DNA from: JAAYTY01 sp964569245
GTDB lineage: Bacteria > Fermentibacterota > Fermentibacteria > Fermentibacterales > Fermentibacteraceae
Direction of reading: 5' to 3'
Assembly: GCA_964569245.1 (NCBI GenBank)
Contig: CAZMTK010000001.1
Location: forward strand, 372,001-436,000
DNA length: 64,000 bases
Part shown: piece after piece, positions 27,372 through 36,659 of the stretch
Layout of the letters: every line of letters begins with the position of its first letter
Position numbering within the stretch: the stretch's first letter is position 1
Translations under genes and position numbers: made by a program
Notes under the pieces: model-generated
The model's input: only the letters and a program-made list of their open reading frames with translations
Told to the model about the DNA's origin: nothing
Database searches by the model: none

Positions 27372-29483
27372 ATGGGAATCTTCGAGGGCTCGCGGAAGTG
27401 GCCTCTGTGGCTCAGGATATCGGGCCTCGCGCTTTCGATCGCCCTGGTGGTATTCGCAGTCACCAGGCTCGGATTCCTGCAGACCCTGGAGAACCGCACG
27501 CTGGATCTCAGGTTCGCTCTTCAGCCCACCCCTGCCAGCCAGCGTGTGGTGATAGTCGCGCTCGACGGCGGCTCGCTCGAGAGGCTGGACTACCTCGGCT
27601 GGCCGTGGCCGCGTCAGATCTATGCCGACTGCATCGGCCTGCTGCGCAGATGGGGCGCCGACGTCATAGCCTTCGACATCATCTTCGCCGACCCCTCCCA
27701 GTACGGAGCCTGGGACGACTTCATGTTCCGCGACAGCATGGCGGCGTTCGGCAGCGTCGTGCTGGCCATGCCGCTCTCTTCCCCGGAAGGCTTCGCGAAG
27801 CCCGTTCCTCCGGCTGCTTCGATGGACGTCCGCGGGGATCTGTCCGATCTCGATTCCGCCTGGAGCTGCGAGCCCCCACTCGACTCCCTCCTGCCGGGGG
27901 CGGCGGCGCTGGGCAATGTCACCGCATATCCCGACTCCGACGGGGTCTACCGCAGCGTGACGCTCTTCACAGACACGCCGGTGGGACCGGTGCCTTCCCT
28001 GGCCTTCGCGGCTGCATGGCTCGCGGCGGGACGGCCGTCCGTCAGGCTGGAGCCGGACAGGCTGGAGTTCGGCGGGGCCGGCATTCCCCTGGACGGGCGC
28101 TATCGGATGAGGCTGAGGTTCCGAGGACCGGCGGGAACAGTCACGACAGTGCCGATCGCCGACCTGCTGGAGTCCCTCCAGGCCATGACGGCGGGAGGCG
28201 TGCCGGTGGTAGATCCGGAGCTGTTCCGAGACGCTGTCGTGATCGTGGGCTACACCGCTCCCGGCCTCTACGACCTCAAGCCCACTCCATACTCCAGCAG
28301 GTGCTCCGGCATGGAGATAAATGCCACGACCATAGACAATCTGCTCTCCGGCGTCGCTCTCGTCCGTCCGGGAGGCCCGGTGGTGCTGGCCGTGACGGCG
28401 GTCCTGGCGATGCTGTGCGCATCGGCTCTGCTCATCAGGAAGCCTGTCGCCATCCAGATACTGCTCGGCGTCGCGGCCCTGGGCGTCTTCGCTGCGCTGG
28501 CCTTCATCCTGTTCGGAATGGATGTGTGGATCGAGACGGTTTCGCCGCTCTCCGCCGGAGTGCTCTCCCTCCTCGGAGGCAGCGCGGTGTCCTACAGCCA
28601 TGCCAACAGGCAGAGGAAGCAGATCACACTAGCCTTCTCGCAGTACCTCTCGCCTGAGCTGGTGAGGCAGCTCGCCAGGCATCCGGAGAAGCTGCGCCTG
28701 GGAGGCGACGAGATGGTCATGACGGCGCACTTCTCGGATCTGGCCGGCTTCACGAGCTTCTCCGAGAAGCTCTCACCGCCGGAGCTCGTCCACCTCCTGA
28801 ATCGCTATCTGACCCTGATGACAGACCTGCTGATGGCATCAGGCGCCACTCTCGACAAGTACATCGGAGATGCCGTCGTGGCATTCTGGGGGGCGCCGTT
28901 CCCGCAGGAGGATTCCGCGGCGAGGGCCTGCAGGGCAGTGCTGGAGATGCGAAGGGCGCTGGAGGGGCTCAATGCCGAGCTCGAGAAGGAGGGCCTGCCC
29001 AGGCTCAGCCCGCGCACGGGTCTCAATACCGGGCCGATGGTGGTCGGAAACATGGGCTCGTCGCGCAGGTTCGACTATACGATGATGGGAAGTGCGGTGA
29101 ATCTCGCGTCCCGCCTCGAGGGCGTGAACAAGGCCTACGGCACCTCGATCATGGTGTCCAGGGCCACGAAGGAGGCCGCAGGCCCCGGCTTCGTCTTCAG
29201 GGAGCTGGACACGATACGGGTGGTGGGGCAGAAGACACCGGTGGACATATTCGAGCTGTGCGGGCTCGAGGGGGATGTGCCGGGGGAGGTGCTCGCTCTG
29301 AATCGGGCCTATGCCGAAGCGCTGTCCGCCTACCGGGCGGGGAGGCTCTCGGAGGCCGGGGAATCGTTCGATGCGCTGCATCCGGATCCGCCCTCGGCGA
29401 GGATGGCTCGGAGATGCAGGGAAATGGCGGCGAAAGGCCTACCAGAAGGCTGGGACGGCGTTTTCGACATGACATCGAAGTGA
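27372..29483 (+). CDS. CHASE2-domain adenylate/guanylate cyclase (class III)
   Basis: A 703-residue membrane receptor cyclase. One N-terminal helix (about 15-33) is followed by an extracytoplasmic CHASE2 domain ('LENRTLDLRFAL', 'VVIVALDGGSLERL'). Then come about three helices (about 335-410), and a class III cyclase domain from about 450. Metal-binding 'FSDLAGFTSF' and 'DKYIGDAVVAFWG' are intact, as is 'FDYTMMGSAVNLASRLEG', whose Asp and Asn fit an adenylate cyclase. GGGAGG lies 5 bases before the ATG. It probably makes cAMP in response to an external signal. Confidence 0.93.
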   Translation: MGIFEGSRKWPLWLRISGLALSIALVVFAVTRLGFLQTLENRTLDLRFALQPTPASQRVVIVALDGGSLERLDYLGWPWPRQIYADCIGLLRRWGADVIAFDIIFADPSQYGAWDDFMFRDSMAAFGSVVLAMPLSSPEGFAKPVPPAASMDVRGDLSDLDSAWSCEPPLDSLLPGAAALGNVTAYPDSDGVYRSVTLFTDTPVGPVPSLAFAAAWLAAGRPSVRLEPDRLEFGGAGIPLDGRYRMRLRFRGPAGTVTTVPIADLLESLQAMTAGGVPVVDPELFRDAVVIVGYTAPGLYDLKPTPYSSRCSGMEINATTIDNLLSGVALVRPGGPVVLAVTAVLAMLCASALLIRKPVAIQILLGVAALGVFAALAFILFGMDVWIETVSPLSAGVLSLLGGSAVSYSHANRQRKQITLAFSQYLSPELVRQLARHPEKLRLGGDEMVMTAHFSDLAGFTSFSEKLSPPELVHLLNRYLTLMTDLLMASGATLDKYIGDAVVAFWGAPFPQEDSAARACRAVLEMRRALEGLNAELEKEGLPRLSPRTGLNTGPMVVGNMGSSRRFDYTMMGSAVNLASRLEGVNKAYGTSIMVSRATKEAAGPGFVFRELDTIRVVGQKTPVDIFELCGLEGDVPGEVLALNRAYAEALSAYRAGRLSEAGESFDALHPDPPSARMARRCREMAAKGLPEGWDGVFDMTSK

Positions 29484-29522
29484 CATGCAGACGATGGCGG
29501 AAGAGAAAAGGAGATGTGGACG

Positions 29523-30041
29523 ATGACGGCTTTGTTCCTGCTGTTGGCGGCCCTGTCAGGAACCGGAGGTCAGTTCGAGCCGGGAGACGAAGCCGCGGTA
29601 AAGGTGCTGAGTCAGCACCTCTTCCCGACACCCGCCTTCTACGCCCAGCCGGTCGCTGATCTTGCGCTGGGCCAGGTTCTGGACATACTGGAGGCAGGAG
29701 CCGGCTGGTACAGGGTCGAGACTGCTTCGGGCCAGACCGGATGGGTTCACTCGTCGGCCCTCACTACTGCGTCTGCCGGTTCGGGCACGGTGGCATCGGG
29801 GTCCGGTTCCGTGTCGCAGGACGAGGTCACTCTCGCTGGAAGAGGCTTCAACTCGGAGATAGAGGCCGAGTACGGAAGCCAGAACCCTCAGCTCGACTTC
29901 TCGAAGGTTGACGAAGTCGAGAAGAACGGGGTGACTCCGGAAGAGCTCGAGGCTTTCCTGGTCGCCGGCGGCCTCGTCGAGGCGCCTCCCCAGACTCAGG
30001 AGCAGGAGCAGAGCGGTCGGGAGGGAGGCAGGACGAGATGA
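29523..30041 (+). CDS. Secreted SH3-domain protein
   Basis: A 172-residue exported protein with a signal sequence (TALFLLLAALSGTGG). It has a bacterial SH3 domain at about 25-80, ending in 'WYRVETASGQTGWVHSSAL'. The second half is acidic and low in complexity, with a Gln/Glu-rich tail. The ATG at 29523 is chosen over 29514, because AAGGAG abuts the first ATG and sits 9 bases before the second. SH3 domains of this type often bind peptidoglycan. The stop overlaps the M48 peptidase ATG as ATGA. Confidence 0.82.
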   Translation: MTALFLLLAALSGTGGQFEPGDEAAVKVLSQHLFPTPAFYAQPVADLALGQVLDILEAGAGWYRVETASGQTGWVHSSALTTASAGSGTVASGSGSVSQDEVTLAGRGFNSEIEAEYGSQNPQLDFSKVDEVEKNGVTPEELEAFLVAGGLVEAPPQTQEQEQSGREGGRTR

Positions 30042-31030
30042 TGCACGCGGCAGTCCTTCTGGCGGCCCTCGGGGCCTTCGGCCTGGGCGACATCACGGAC
30101 ATCGTCCAGAGCGACGACCTGCAGACCGCGCTTGACGTGGCGGACGCCTTCGCCGAAGCCGGCAGGGGCGTCTCCGACAGCGAGGAGTACTACATCGGCC
30201 GCGCAGTCGCCGCGAACGTGCTGACGAGCTTCACTCCGGCGGGCAGCGCCGAGTTCACGAAGTACCTCAACTCGGTGGGCTGCTGGGTGGCCGCCTGCTC
30301 GCCGATGCCATGCACATACGGAGGCTGGCATTTCCAGCTCCTCTCCAGCAGCCAGATAAACGCCATGGCCTGCCCCGGCGGCACCATCTTCATCACGAAG
30401 GGCCTCCTCTCGCTGGTGCACGACGAGGACGAGCTCGCCTGCGTGCTTGCGCACGAGGTGGCGCACGCCGCACTCCACCACGGCATCGGGTCGGTGCAGA
30501 AGTCGCGCTGGGTGAACGCCTTCTCGGTAGCCGGAATGGCGACGGCCGAAAGGCTGGGCTCGGAGGAGATCGCCGAGGCGGCGGAGAGCTACGGCGACGT
30601 GGTCGCCGACGTCACGGAATCTCTTGTCACGCGCGGCTACTCCCGCGAGTCGGAGCGGTCGGCAGACAGCCTCGCGGTGATCATCGCGGCATCAGCCGGT
30701 TACGACCCCGCAGGGCTGGCGAGAGTCCTCCAGCGCATGTCGCAGGTGACTTCCCGATCCGGGCCCGGCTTCTGGCAGACACACCCCTCGCCCGAGGACA
30801 GGATAGGCAATCTCCAGGGCGTCGCAGGAGGCCAGACCCCGGGCTACGAGACAAGAAAGGCCAGGTTCGAAGCCGCGCTCTCCGTGATGGACTCCTCCTC
30901 GCCCTCCCCCGGTTCTTCCGGGAGCGGAGGCCGCGGTTCCTCCACCGGCGGTGGAAGCGCGGGGTCGGGCAGAGGCGGCTCGTCCGGAGGCGGCTCCGAG
31001 GAGGATGGGCGGAACTCCAGCTCGAGATAG
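30038..31030 (+). CDS. Exported M48-family metallopeptidase
   Basis: A 330-residue peptidase. The zinc motif 'LAHEVAHAALHH' (HExxH form HEVAH) is at about 145-156, and the third ligand is probably the Glu in 'RESERSADSLAV'. The family segments 'MACPGGTIFITKGLL' and 'THPSPEDRIGNL' are clear. The C-terminal 40 residues are a Ser/Gly-rich low-complexity tail. It resembles BepA/LoiP-type periplasmic peptidases that deal with outer-membrane proteins. The start is coupled to the SH3 gene (ATGA). Confidence 0.9.
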   Translation: MMHAAVLLAALGAFGLGDITDIVQSDDLQTALDVADAFAEAGRGVSDSEEYYIGRAVAANVLTSFTPAGSAEFTKYLNSVGCWVAACSPMPCTYGGWHFQLLSSSQINAMACPGGTIFITKGLLSLVHDEDELACVLAHEVAHAALHHGIGSVQKSRWVNAFSVAGMATAERLGSEEIAEAAESYGDVVADVTESLVTRGYSRESERSADSLAVIIAASAGYDPAGLARVLQRMSQVTSRSGPGFWQTHPSPEDRIGNLQGVAGGQTPGYETRKARFEAALSVMDSSSPSPGSSGSGGRGSSTGGGSAGSGRGGSSGGGSEEDGRNSSSR

Positions 31031-31034
31031 CACA

Positions 31035-31859
31035 ATGGCAGCGCTGCGGCTTCTGCCGTGTTCCGCCGCCCTGCTCCTCTTCGGATGCTCCACCCCTTCG
31101 CAGGATGGTCGTCAGGCATCAGGGACATTGTTGACAAACACCACTTCGAATCCTGATGGAGCAATAGCCCTCGTGCCTGTGGACACGTTGCTGCACGACC
31201 CCACCTGCTTCACGCAGGGCCTGGCCTTCCACGATGGTCTTATTTATGAGAGTTCTGGCAGATACGGTTTGTCATACATCGAGGCCAGGGATCCCGTGAC
31301 CTGCGAAGTCATCAATAGTGTCCCGCTGCCTGACTCGGTGTTTGCCGAGGGGATCGCATTCATCGGGGACACTCTTTTTGTAATCACTTGGATGGAGGGT
31401 GTCGTCTTCAGGTTCCTCACACCGGGACTGGAGTATGCAGGAGCAATGGAATACTCCGGGCAGGGTTGGGGACTCGCAAGCACAGGCTCCTCGCTCGTCA
31501 TGAGCAACGGCGGCGACACCCTCTTCTGGCGGAACCCCGTGGACTTCTCGGTGACGAGAAGGCTGGCGGTCACGCTCGACGGCCACCCCGTGAGACTTCT
31601 CAACGAGCTCGAGCACCACGACGGCCTTGTGTTCGCGAACCTCTGGACGACAGGACTGGTTGCAGGAATCGACACCATCGACGGCACGGTGAAGGTGCTC
31701 TACGACGGTTCCGGGCTCCTCTCCCCCGCCGAGGCGGCGGAGGCCGACGTGATGAACGGCATAGCATGGGATCCCGCTCGCCAGGCCTTCGTGGTCACGG
31801 GCAAGCTCTGGCCCAGGGCGTTTCTCGTTCAAATGGAGGGAGACCAGCGGGATGAGTGA
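31035..31859 (+). CDS. Glutaminyl-peptide cyclotransferase, lipoprotein
   Basis: A 274-residue lipoprotein (lipobox 'LFGC') of the plant/bacterial five-bladed propeller glutaminyl cyclase family. Characteristic pieces are 'DPTCFTQGLAFHDGLIYESSGRYG', 'LTW'-like 'FVITWMEGVVFRF', and 'LNELEHHDGLVFANLW'. The end also fits: 'NGIAWDPARQAFVVTGKLWP'. It converts N-terminal Gln to pyroglutamate on exported proteins. The first 120 codons are noticeably less GC-rich than the rest of the region. It begins 4 bases after the M48 stop. Confidence 0.9.
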   Translation: MAALRLLPCSAALLLFGCSTPSQDGRQASGTLLTNTTSNPDGAIALVPVDTLLHDPTCFTQGLAFHDGLIYESSGRYGLSYIEARDPVTCEVINSVPLPDSVFAEGIAFIGDTLFVITWMEGVVFRFLTPGLEYAGAMEYSGQGWGLASTGSSLVMSNGGDTLFWRNPVDFSVTRRLAVTLDGHPVRLLNELEHHDGLVFANLWTTGLVAGIDTIDGTVKVLYDGSGLLSPAEAAEADVMNGIAWDPARQAFVVTGKLWPRAFLVQMEGDQRDE

Positions 31860-32235
31860 GGGCTTCGACTCCCAGATCGTGTTCTTCCACACCGACGATC
31901 TGGACTTGATCCACAAGTTCTACGGCGGCGTACTGGGCCTTCCCCTCGCGCTCGACCAGGAGGTCTGCCGGATATACCGGACATCCCCCTCGGCCTATCT
32001 CGGATTCTGCACCGTGACTGCTCCCGAGTTCAGCAGGGGGGCTCTTGTCACGCTGGTGACCGACGACGTGGACGGCGTGGCGGCCAGACTGCTGGAAGCG
32101 GGGGCTGTCTGCGAGAAGATGCCCGAACGCACCCCCCGGTTCGCCATCTACAACGGCTTCTTCAGGGACCCGGAGGGCCGCATGATCGAGATCCAGCGCT
32201 TCGACGACCCGGAGTGGGACCGCTCAGGGCGCTGA
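31852..32235 (+). CDS. VOC-family (glyoxalase/bleomycin resistance-like) protein
   Basis: A 127-residue single VOC module pair. 'IVFFHTDDLDLIHKFYGGVLGLPLALDQ' begins the first beta-alpha-beta-beta-beta unit, and 'FFRDPEGRMIEIQRF' ends the second with the metal-ligand Glu. Members include glyoxalases and small-molecule resistance proteins; the activity here is not predictable. It overlaps the cyclotransferase by 8 bases and the convergent hydrolase by 12. Confidence 0.82.
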   Translation: MSEGFDSQIVFFHTDDLDLIHKFYGGVLGLPLALDQEVCRIYRTSPSAYLGFCTVTAPEFSRGALVTLVTDDVDGVAARLLEAGAVCEKMPERTPRFAIYNGFFRDPEGRMIEIQRFDDPEWDRSGR

Positions 32236-33648
32236 TCCGTCCTGGTCGCGGCCTGTCGTCTCCTTGATCCAGCCGGCTATCCGGGAAGTGAAGCCGGGAA
32301 CGAACTCCCTCGGAAGACCGGAGTACTCGGACACCGCTCCTGTCGCTGCAGGCTGGAACAGGTGGTTGGCCCCCTGGAGCACCTCCACCTCCCCCGACGG
32401 ATTTCCTGACAGCGCGTCGCGCATCGGCTGTTCGTTGAGGCCGGGGGCGACCTGGACATCCTTCTCGGCGTAGAGGGCGAGCACCGGGCACGCTACCGTT
32501 CTGATCTCGTCGGCTGGATCGTGCGTCACGAACCTCCGGAACCACTCGCTGCCCACGGTCATGAGGCTCTGGGCCACCGCGTTGTCCAGGAAGGCCGCGG
32601 TGTCGCCGAGCGAGGCCAGCGCCTCCGGGGAGAGACCCTCCAGATCCTTCCGGGCCTGCTCGCGCATGAAGCCCCACAGGCCCGACACGTCGCCTCCCTC
32701 GACCACCACGTCCATCACCCGCCTCTGCGCGTCGAGAGCCTCGGTGATCCTCTCTTCCGACAGACCCTGCTGCCGGGAGATCATCTCTATCTGGGAGAGA
32801 AGGATGTCGTATCCCCTGACGGAGGGTCCCGCCATGCAGACCACGAAGGCCACGTCACCGACGGGGCGCATCGAGGCGGCGAGGAAGGCGATGCTCGAGC
32901 CCTCGCTGTGGCCCAGGAACCCGACTCCTCCCGGGGCCACCTCCTCCCTGGTCTTCATGTAGTCGAGCATCGCCAGCGCATCCTGCGCCATCGTGAGATC
33001 CGTCATGCCCTCCGGATCGCCCGTCGAGCCCCCGATCCCCCTGTCGTCGCAGCGGAGAACGGCTATGCCGTTCCTGGTCAGGCTGTCTGCAAGCACGCCG
33101 AACACCTTGAACCCGAACACGGTCTCGTCACGGTCCTGCAGGCCGCTCCCTGACAGCAGGACAACTCCGGGGAAAGGTCCGTTTCCTTCGGGCACCGTCA
33201 GGGTGCCGCTGATGACAAGGCCGTCGTGCTCGATCGTCACGGCTTCGCTTCGATATGGAAGGTCGGGCGCCTCGGGAGGCTCGGCCCTGCGGAGGCTGAA
33301 GCCTCCGGTGAAGGAACCCTGGGAGAAGGAGCCGACCATCGAGTCGCCGTCAGTGATGCCGCGGAACGAGGCCAGACCGAGGCCCGACTCCAGATCGAAG
33401 GCCACGCTGTCGCCGGCCTGCCTGACGCCGCTCAGCGGCAGATCCTCTGCGCCCTGGTCGGGAATGTCTATGAAAGCCCTCAGCGAGTCTCCGGAGCCCC
33501 GGAACTCGACTGCTATCCCGATCTCCATTCCCGGAACCGCAATCGAACCCTCCCAGTAGCCTCCGATGTCCGCGGCACCTCCGCCTCCGCAGGAGACCGC
33601 TGCGCTCAGAAGCAGGCAAAGCGCGACACCCGCATAGAGCCTGGTCAT
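32224..33648 (-). CDS. Alpha/beta-hydrolase lipoprotein with N-terminal DUF domain
   Basis: A 474-residue lipoprotein (lipobox 'AVSC'). The N-terminal beta-rich domain (about 25-130) is a lipocalin-like region. The hydrolase domain shows 'GVVLLSGSGLQDRDET', 'LRCDDRGIGGSTGD' and the nucleophile elbow 'GHSEGS'. The catalytic Asp is probably in 'LYAEKDVQVAP' and the His in 'GANHLFQ'. These proteins are often annotated as S9-like peptidases or esterases; the substrate is unknown. Confidence 0.86.
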   Translation of the reverse strand: MTRLYAGVALCLLLSAAVSCGGGGAADIGGYWEGSIAVPGMEIGIAVEFRGSGDSLRAFIDIPDQGAEDLPLSGVRQAGDSVAFDLESGLGLASFRGITDGDSMVGSFSQGSFTGGFSLRRAEPPEAPDLPYRSEAVTIEHDGLVISGTLTVPEGNGPFPGVVLLSGSGLQDRDETVFGFKVFGVLADSLTRNGIAVLRCDDRGIGGSTGDPEGMTDLTMAQDALAMLDYMKTREEVAPGGVGFLGHSEGSSIAFLAASMRPVGDVAFVVCMAGPSVRGYDILLSQIEMISRQQGLSEERITEALDAQRRVMDVVVEGGDVSGLWGFMREQARKDLEGLSPEALASLGDTAAFLDNAVAQSLMTVGSEWFRRFVTHDPADEIRTVACPVLALYAEKDVQVAPGLNEQPMRDALSGNPSGEVEVLQGANHLFQPAATGAVSEYSGLPREFVPGFTSRIAGWIKETTGRDQDGSAP

Positions 33649-33666
33649 GACGATCCTCCGAAATCC

Positions 33667-35475
33667 CTAGATGTTGCTGATGTCACTGTCGACGACCCTG
33701 CCCGGCTCCAGCACGAACTTCTCGCCGGGCCTGAGGTGAATCCGGACCCTGGTGCCCGGGGAGACCGTGACGCCTTCGCCTATCGAGATCCGGCCGGCCT
33801 TCTCCCTGTCGATCTCCAGCCTGCCGGTGGCCGCATCCAGCGCGATGGAGCCCAGGGGGGCGTCGGATGTGACTACGAGCGAAGCCCCCCGCCCCATCCG
33901 CAGCCCGGCGGAGTACGGGCGGCCCTCGCCTGCCGGCTCGACGGCCCCGAGATAGATCGAGCTCCCCGGTTCCATCACCCATCCGCGCCCTATGCCCCTC
34001 TCCCCGAGCTCTCCGGAGGAGGTGCCAAGCAGAGGCGAGATCTCCACCAGCGCCGGCTGTCCGCCCTCCTCAGCTCCGGCGGCAGTCGCGCCACAGGAGG
34101 CGAGCAGAGACCTTCCGCTGTCGGACAGGGCCTGCACCGTGGCCTCGAGGGAGTCCGTGCCGGTGATGTTCTTTGTCGGAAGGAAGTAGTCCCTCCTGTC
34201 CACCGCCAGGAGCAGGACCTTCGAGGGTTCCAAGGTCGAGACGAGGTTCTGGCTCAGTTTCTCGAAGCTGCTGGACTCCACCCTGCCCGAGGGTGTGTCC
34301 ACGGGCTTGCCGGTGTAGAGTGTGAAGGGGAACGAAGCCCCCATGCAGTCGATGGACACCAGGTTCGTGTTGACGTGGGCGCAGTCGAAAAGGAGATCTC
34401 CGTCCCCATCCTCCGCTGTGCCGAGTTCGGGGGAAAGCTCGCTGTACTCAAGGATTGCGATGCGCCCGTCGGCCTGCCTGACGGCCGGGACCCCGACCTT
34501 CTCGGACGGCCCTGCTCTCTTCACCAGGGTCACTGTGAAGCCCGCTCCGGAGGAGACATGCGCACCGATCCTAGTCGGTTCGAAGGGCCTGAGCATGGCG
34601 TTGTCCACGTTGCCGGTAAGGAGATGGCGCACTCCGATGGACCTCAGCCTCTCGTCGAGGGTATCGCCCCTGGCGAATGCGAGCACTCCGTCCTGCGCCG
34701 AACGAATCGCGTCGAAGACGCCGCCGTGGCCGTCTCCGGTCCAGAAGAGCGAGCCGCTCTCGCCGTTCACCAGAAGGTCGCCGTCGCTGTCCAGCCTCGG
34801 GAGCATCCTCTGCCGGGGGCCCGCGCAGAGGGCCGCCCTGGGAATGCCGGCTGCGCGAGAGACCATGTCCAGGTGCCTGTCGAGCATCTCCGCCGTGTTG
34901 TCGCTGACCATGAACATGAGCACCGGCATTCTGCCGTGCAGCAGGCCGCAGCAGAGCGCCTCCTCGGCAAGCCTCCAGGCGAAGCTCTTGCCCATCACAG
35001 GCGTGACGGGATAGGCCGCCTTGGGGTCCCCCGGCGCGGGAGGCCTTGCCTTCAGCATCTCGGGTGCCGATGGGAATGCGCGGTTCAGATCGCTCTTCTG
35101 CGCGAAGAAGCGTGTCGCCGTTCCTCCGGCGAAAACGACCGCGGCCACCCTCCTGGACGAGAGCGCCTCTCTGCCGCCCTGGGCGTCGTCGGCCGCTAGC
35201 CTCCTGCACTCGGCGAACCTCACCGGCCTCACCTGCGAGAGCGCAGGCATCCTGCGGGCGGGATCGGCCAGGGCCTCCCTGTGCTTCTCGAGGAGCTCCA
35301 GGTCGATCCTCGGGATCTCCGAGAGGAATCTCCTCCAGGCCTGGACTCCGGCGTTCTTCATGTACTTGCCTGCCAGACCGTCGAGAAGGCCGGCCGTCCA
35401 GAGGCGCTCCAGCGCCCGCACCTCCTGCTCCGGGGCTATCTCGACCGCAGTCTTGAGATCGTCGGGGAGCCTCAT
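33667..35475 (-). CDS. UDP-sugar pyrophosphorylase-family nucleotidyltransferase
   Basis: A 602-residue UDPGP-type enzyme. The nucleotide-binding loop is 'VVFAGGTATRFF', followed by 'PVTPVMGKSFAWRLAEEAL' and 'NVDNAMLRPFEPTRIGAHV'. A C-terminal beta-helix-like part (about 500-602) is longer than usual. The reaction would be UTP plus sugar-1-phosphate to UDP-sugar. Directly after galK, galactose-1-phosphate is a sensible substrate, giving a Leloir-type bypass without a GalT gene; this is inference. The ATG overlaps the galK stop as ATGA. Confidence 0.85.
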   Translation of the reverse strand: MRLPDDLKTAVEIAPEQEVRALERLWTAGLLDGLAGKYMKNAGVQAWRRFLSEIPRIDLELLEKHREALADPARRMPALSQVRPVRFAECRRLAADDAQGGREALSSRRVAAVVFAGGTATRFFAQKSDLNRAFPSAPEMLKARPPAPGDPKAAYPVTPVMGKSFAWRLAEEALCCGLLHGRMPVLMFMVSDNTAEMLDRHLDMVSRAAGIPRAALCAGPRQRMLPRLDSDGDLLVNGESGSLFWTGDGHGGVFDAIRSAQDGVLAFARGDTLDERLRSIGVRHLLTGNVDNAMLRPFEPTRIGAHVSSGAGFTVTLVKRAGPSEKVGVPAVRQADGRIAILEYSELSPELGTAEDGDGDLLFDCAHVNTNLVSIDCMGASFPFTLYTGKPVDTPSGRVESSSFEKLSQNLVSTLEPSKVLLLAVDRRDYFLPTKNITGTDSLEATVQALSDSGRSLLASCGATAAGAEEGGQPALVEISPLLGTSSGELGERGIGRGWVMEPGSSIYLGAVEPAGEGRPYSAGLRMGRGASLVVTSDAPLGSIALDAATGRLEIDREKAGRISIGEGVTVSPGTRVRIHLRPGEKFVLEPGRVVDSDISNI

Positions 35476-36659
35476 CCGATCCTCTCTATCGCTGCTCCTC
35501 CCGATGGTCGGACCAGCCTGACCCCGCCGGGGAGGAGAGCGGACATGGCGGCGAGGAATCCTTCGACGCCGCACGTCTCCACCAGGCACACGGCCGAACC
35601 CCCGAAGCCTCCGCCCGTCAGCCTTGCGCCGAGGCAGCCCGGCTGGGCCATCGCGGCCTCGACAAGGGCGTCCAGCCCGGGAGTGGACACTTCGTACAGG
35701 TCGCGAAGACTGAAGTGCGATTCGCGCATCAGTCTTCCCATCGAGGCGCCGTCGCTTCGCTCGAGCGCTTCGGCGGCTAGCCTCACGCGCCTGTTCTCCT
35801 CGATTATATGGCGTGCTCTGCCTGCGAGCCTCCCGATCTCGGAGGGAGGAGCGCCGGAGGCTGCAAGGGCCTCTTCGAGGGTCTCCAGATCATCGGGTGC
35901 GGCATCCCTCAGAGACTCGATCTCGGGACGTCTGGTCCTGAGGCAGGCCAGCGCGGCTGCAGCTTCTGCCTGTCTGTCCGAGTAGCCGGAGGCCGCTAGT
36001 TCGTGACGCTCGCCGAGGTCGCAGACGACTATGGACAGGTTCTCCGGAAACGGTACGGGCACCGCCTCCAGTGTCCTGCAGTCCGCGAGGAGGACGGAGC
36101 CGGCCACTCCGAAGCAGGCGGCCAGATGGTCCATGACTCCGCACGGCACGCCGCAGTATTCGTTCTCTCCGCGCTGGCAGCACCCGGCCAGTGTCCTGAG
36201 AGATGCCGTGTCGCTCGGCCATTTCCCGGAGATCGCGGACAGCGCCATCCCGACTGCCACCTCGAGAGCCGCGCTGCTCGATAGCCCGGACCCGGGAGGG
36301 ATGTCGCTCTCGATGTAGATGTCCGCGCCCGTGACAACCATGCCCGAGGCGCACAGCGCCCATGCGGTGCCTGCCGCATAGCGGCCCCATCCCTCGATGG
36401 GGTTCGCCGGCGAGAGACTGCAGGGGTCGAAGGATACCGGATCAGCGAAGAGCCCCGAGGCGGCCCTGACGATCCCGCACCGGCCCGCCCCCGCAGCCGC
36501 TGCGGTCCGCAGGTCGATGGCCGCGGGAAGAGCCAGCCCCCCCTGGTAGTCCGTGTGCTCGCCGATGAGGTTGATGCGTCCAGGCGCGACGGCCGTCAGT
36601 TCCGGAGCGGAGCCGTATGTCTTCTCGAAGCCGGCGATCGCGCGCTCCGCGGGAGTCAT
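35472..36659 (-). CDS. galK: Galactokinase
   Basis: A 395-residue GHMP kinase that phosphorylates galactose with ATP. The sugar motif 'APGRINLIGEHTDYQGG' (about 27-43), the ATP-binding 'PPGSGLSSSAALEVA' (about 119-133) and the C-terminal 'LTGGGFGGSAVCL' are all intact. The 'GVMDHLAACFG' segment contains the catalytic Asp. The ATG at 36659 overlaps the stop of the GGDEF regulator (ATGA), and its own stop overlaps the pyrophosphorylase start. All three are therefore likely translated as one unit. Confidence 0.96.
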   Translation of the reverse strand: MTPAERAIAGFEKTYGSAPELTAVAPGRINLIGEHTDYQGGLALPAAIDLRTAAAAGAGRCGIVRAASGLFADPVSFDPCSLSPANPIEGWGRYAAGTAWALCASGMVVTGADIYIESDIPPGSGLSSSAALEVAVGMALSAISGKWPSDTASLRTLAGCCQRGENEYCGVPCGVMDHLAACFGVAGSVLLADCRTLEAVPVPFPENLSIVVCDLGERHELAASGYSDRQAEAAAALACLRTRRPEIESLRDAAPDDLETLEEALAASGAPPSEIGRLAGRARHIIEENRRVRLAAEALERSDGASMGRLMRESHFSLRDLYEVSTPGLDALVEAAMAQPGCLGARLTGGGFGGSAVCLVETCGVEGFLAAMSALLPGGVRLVRPSGGAAIERIG

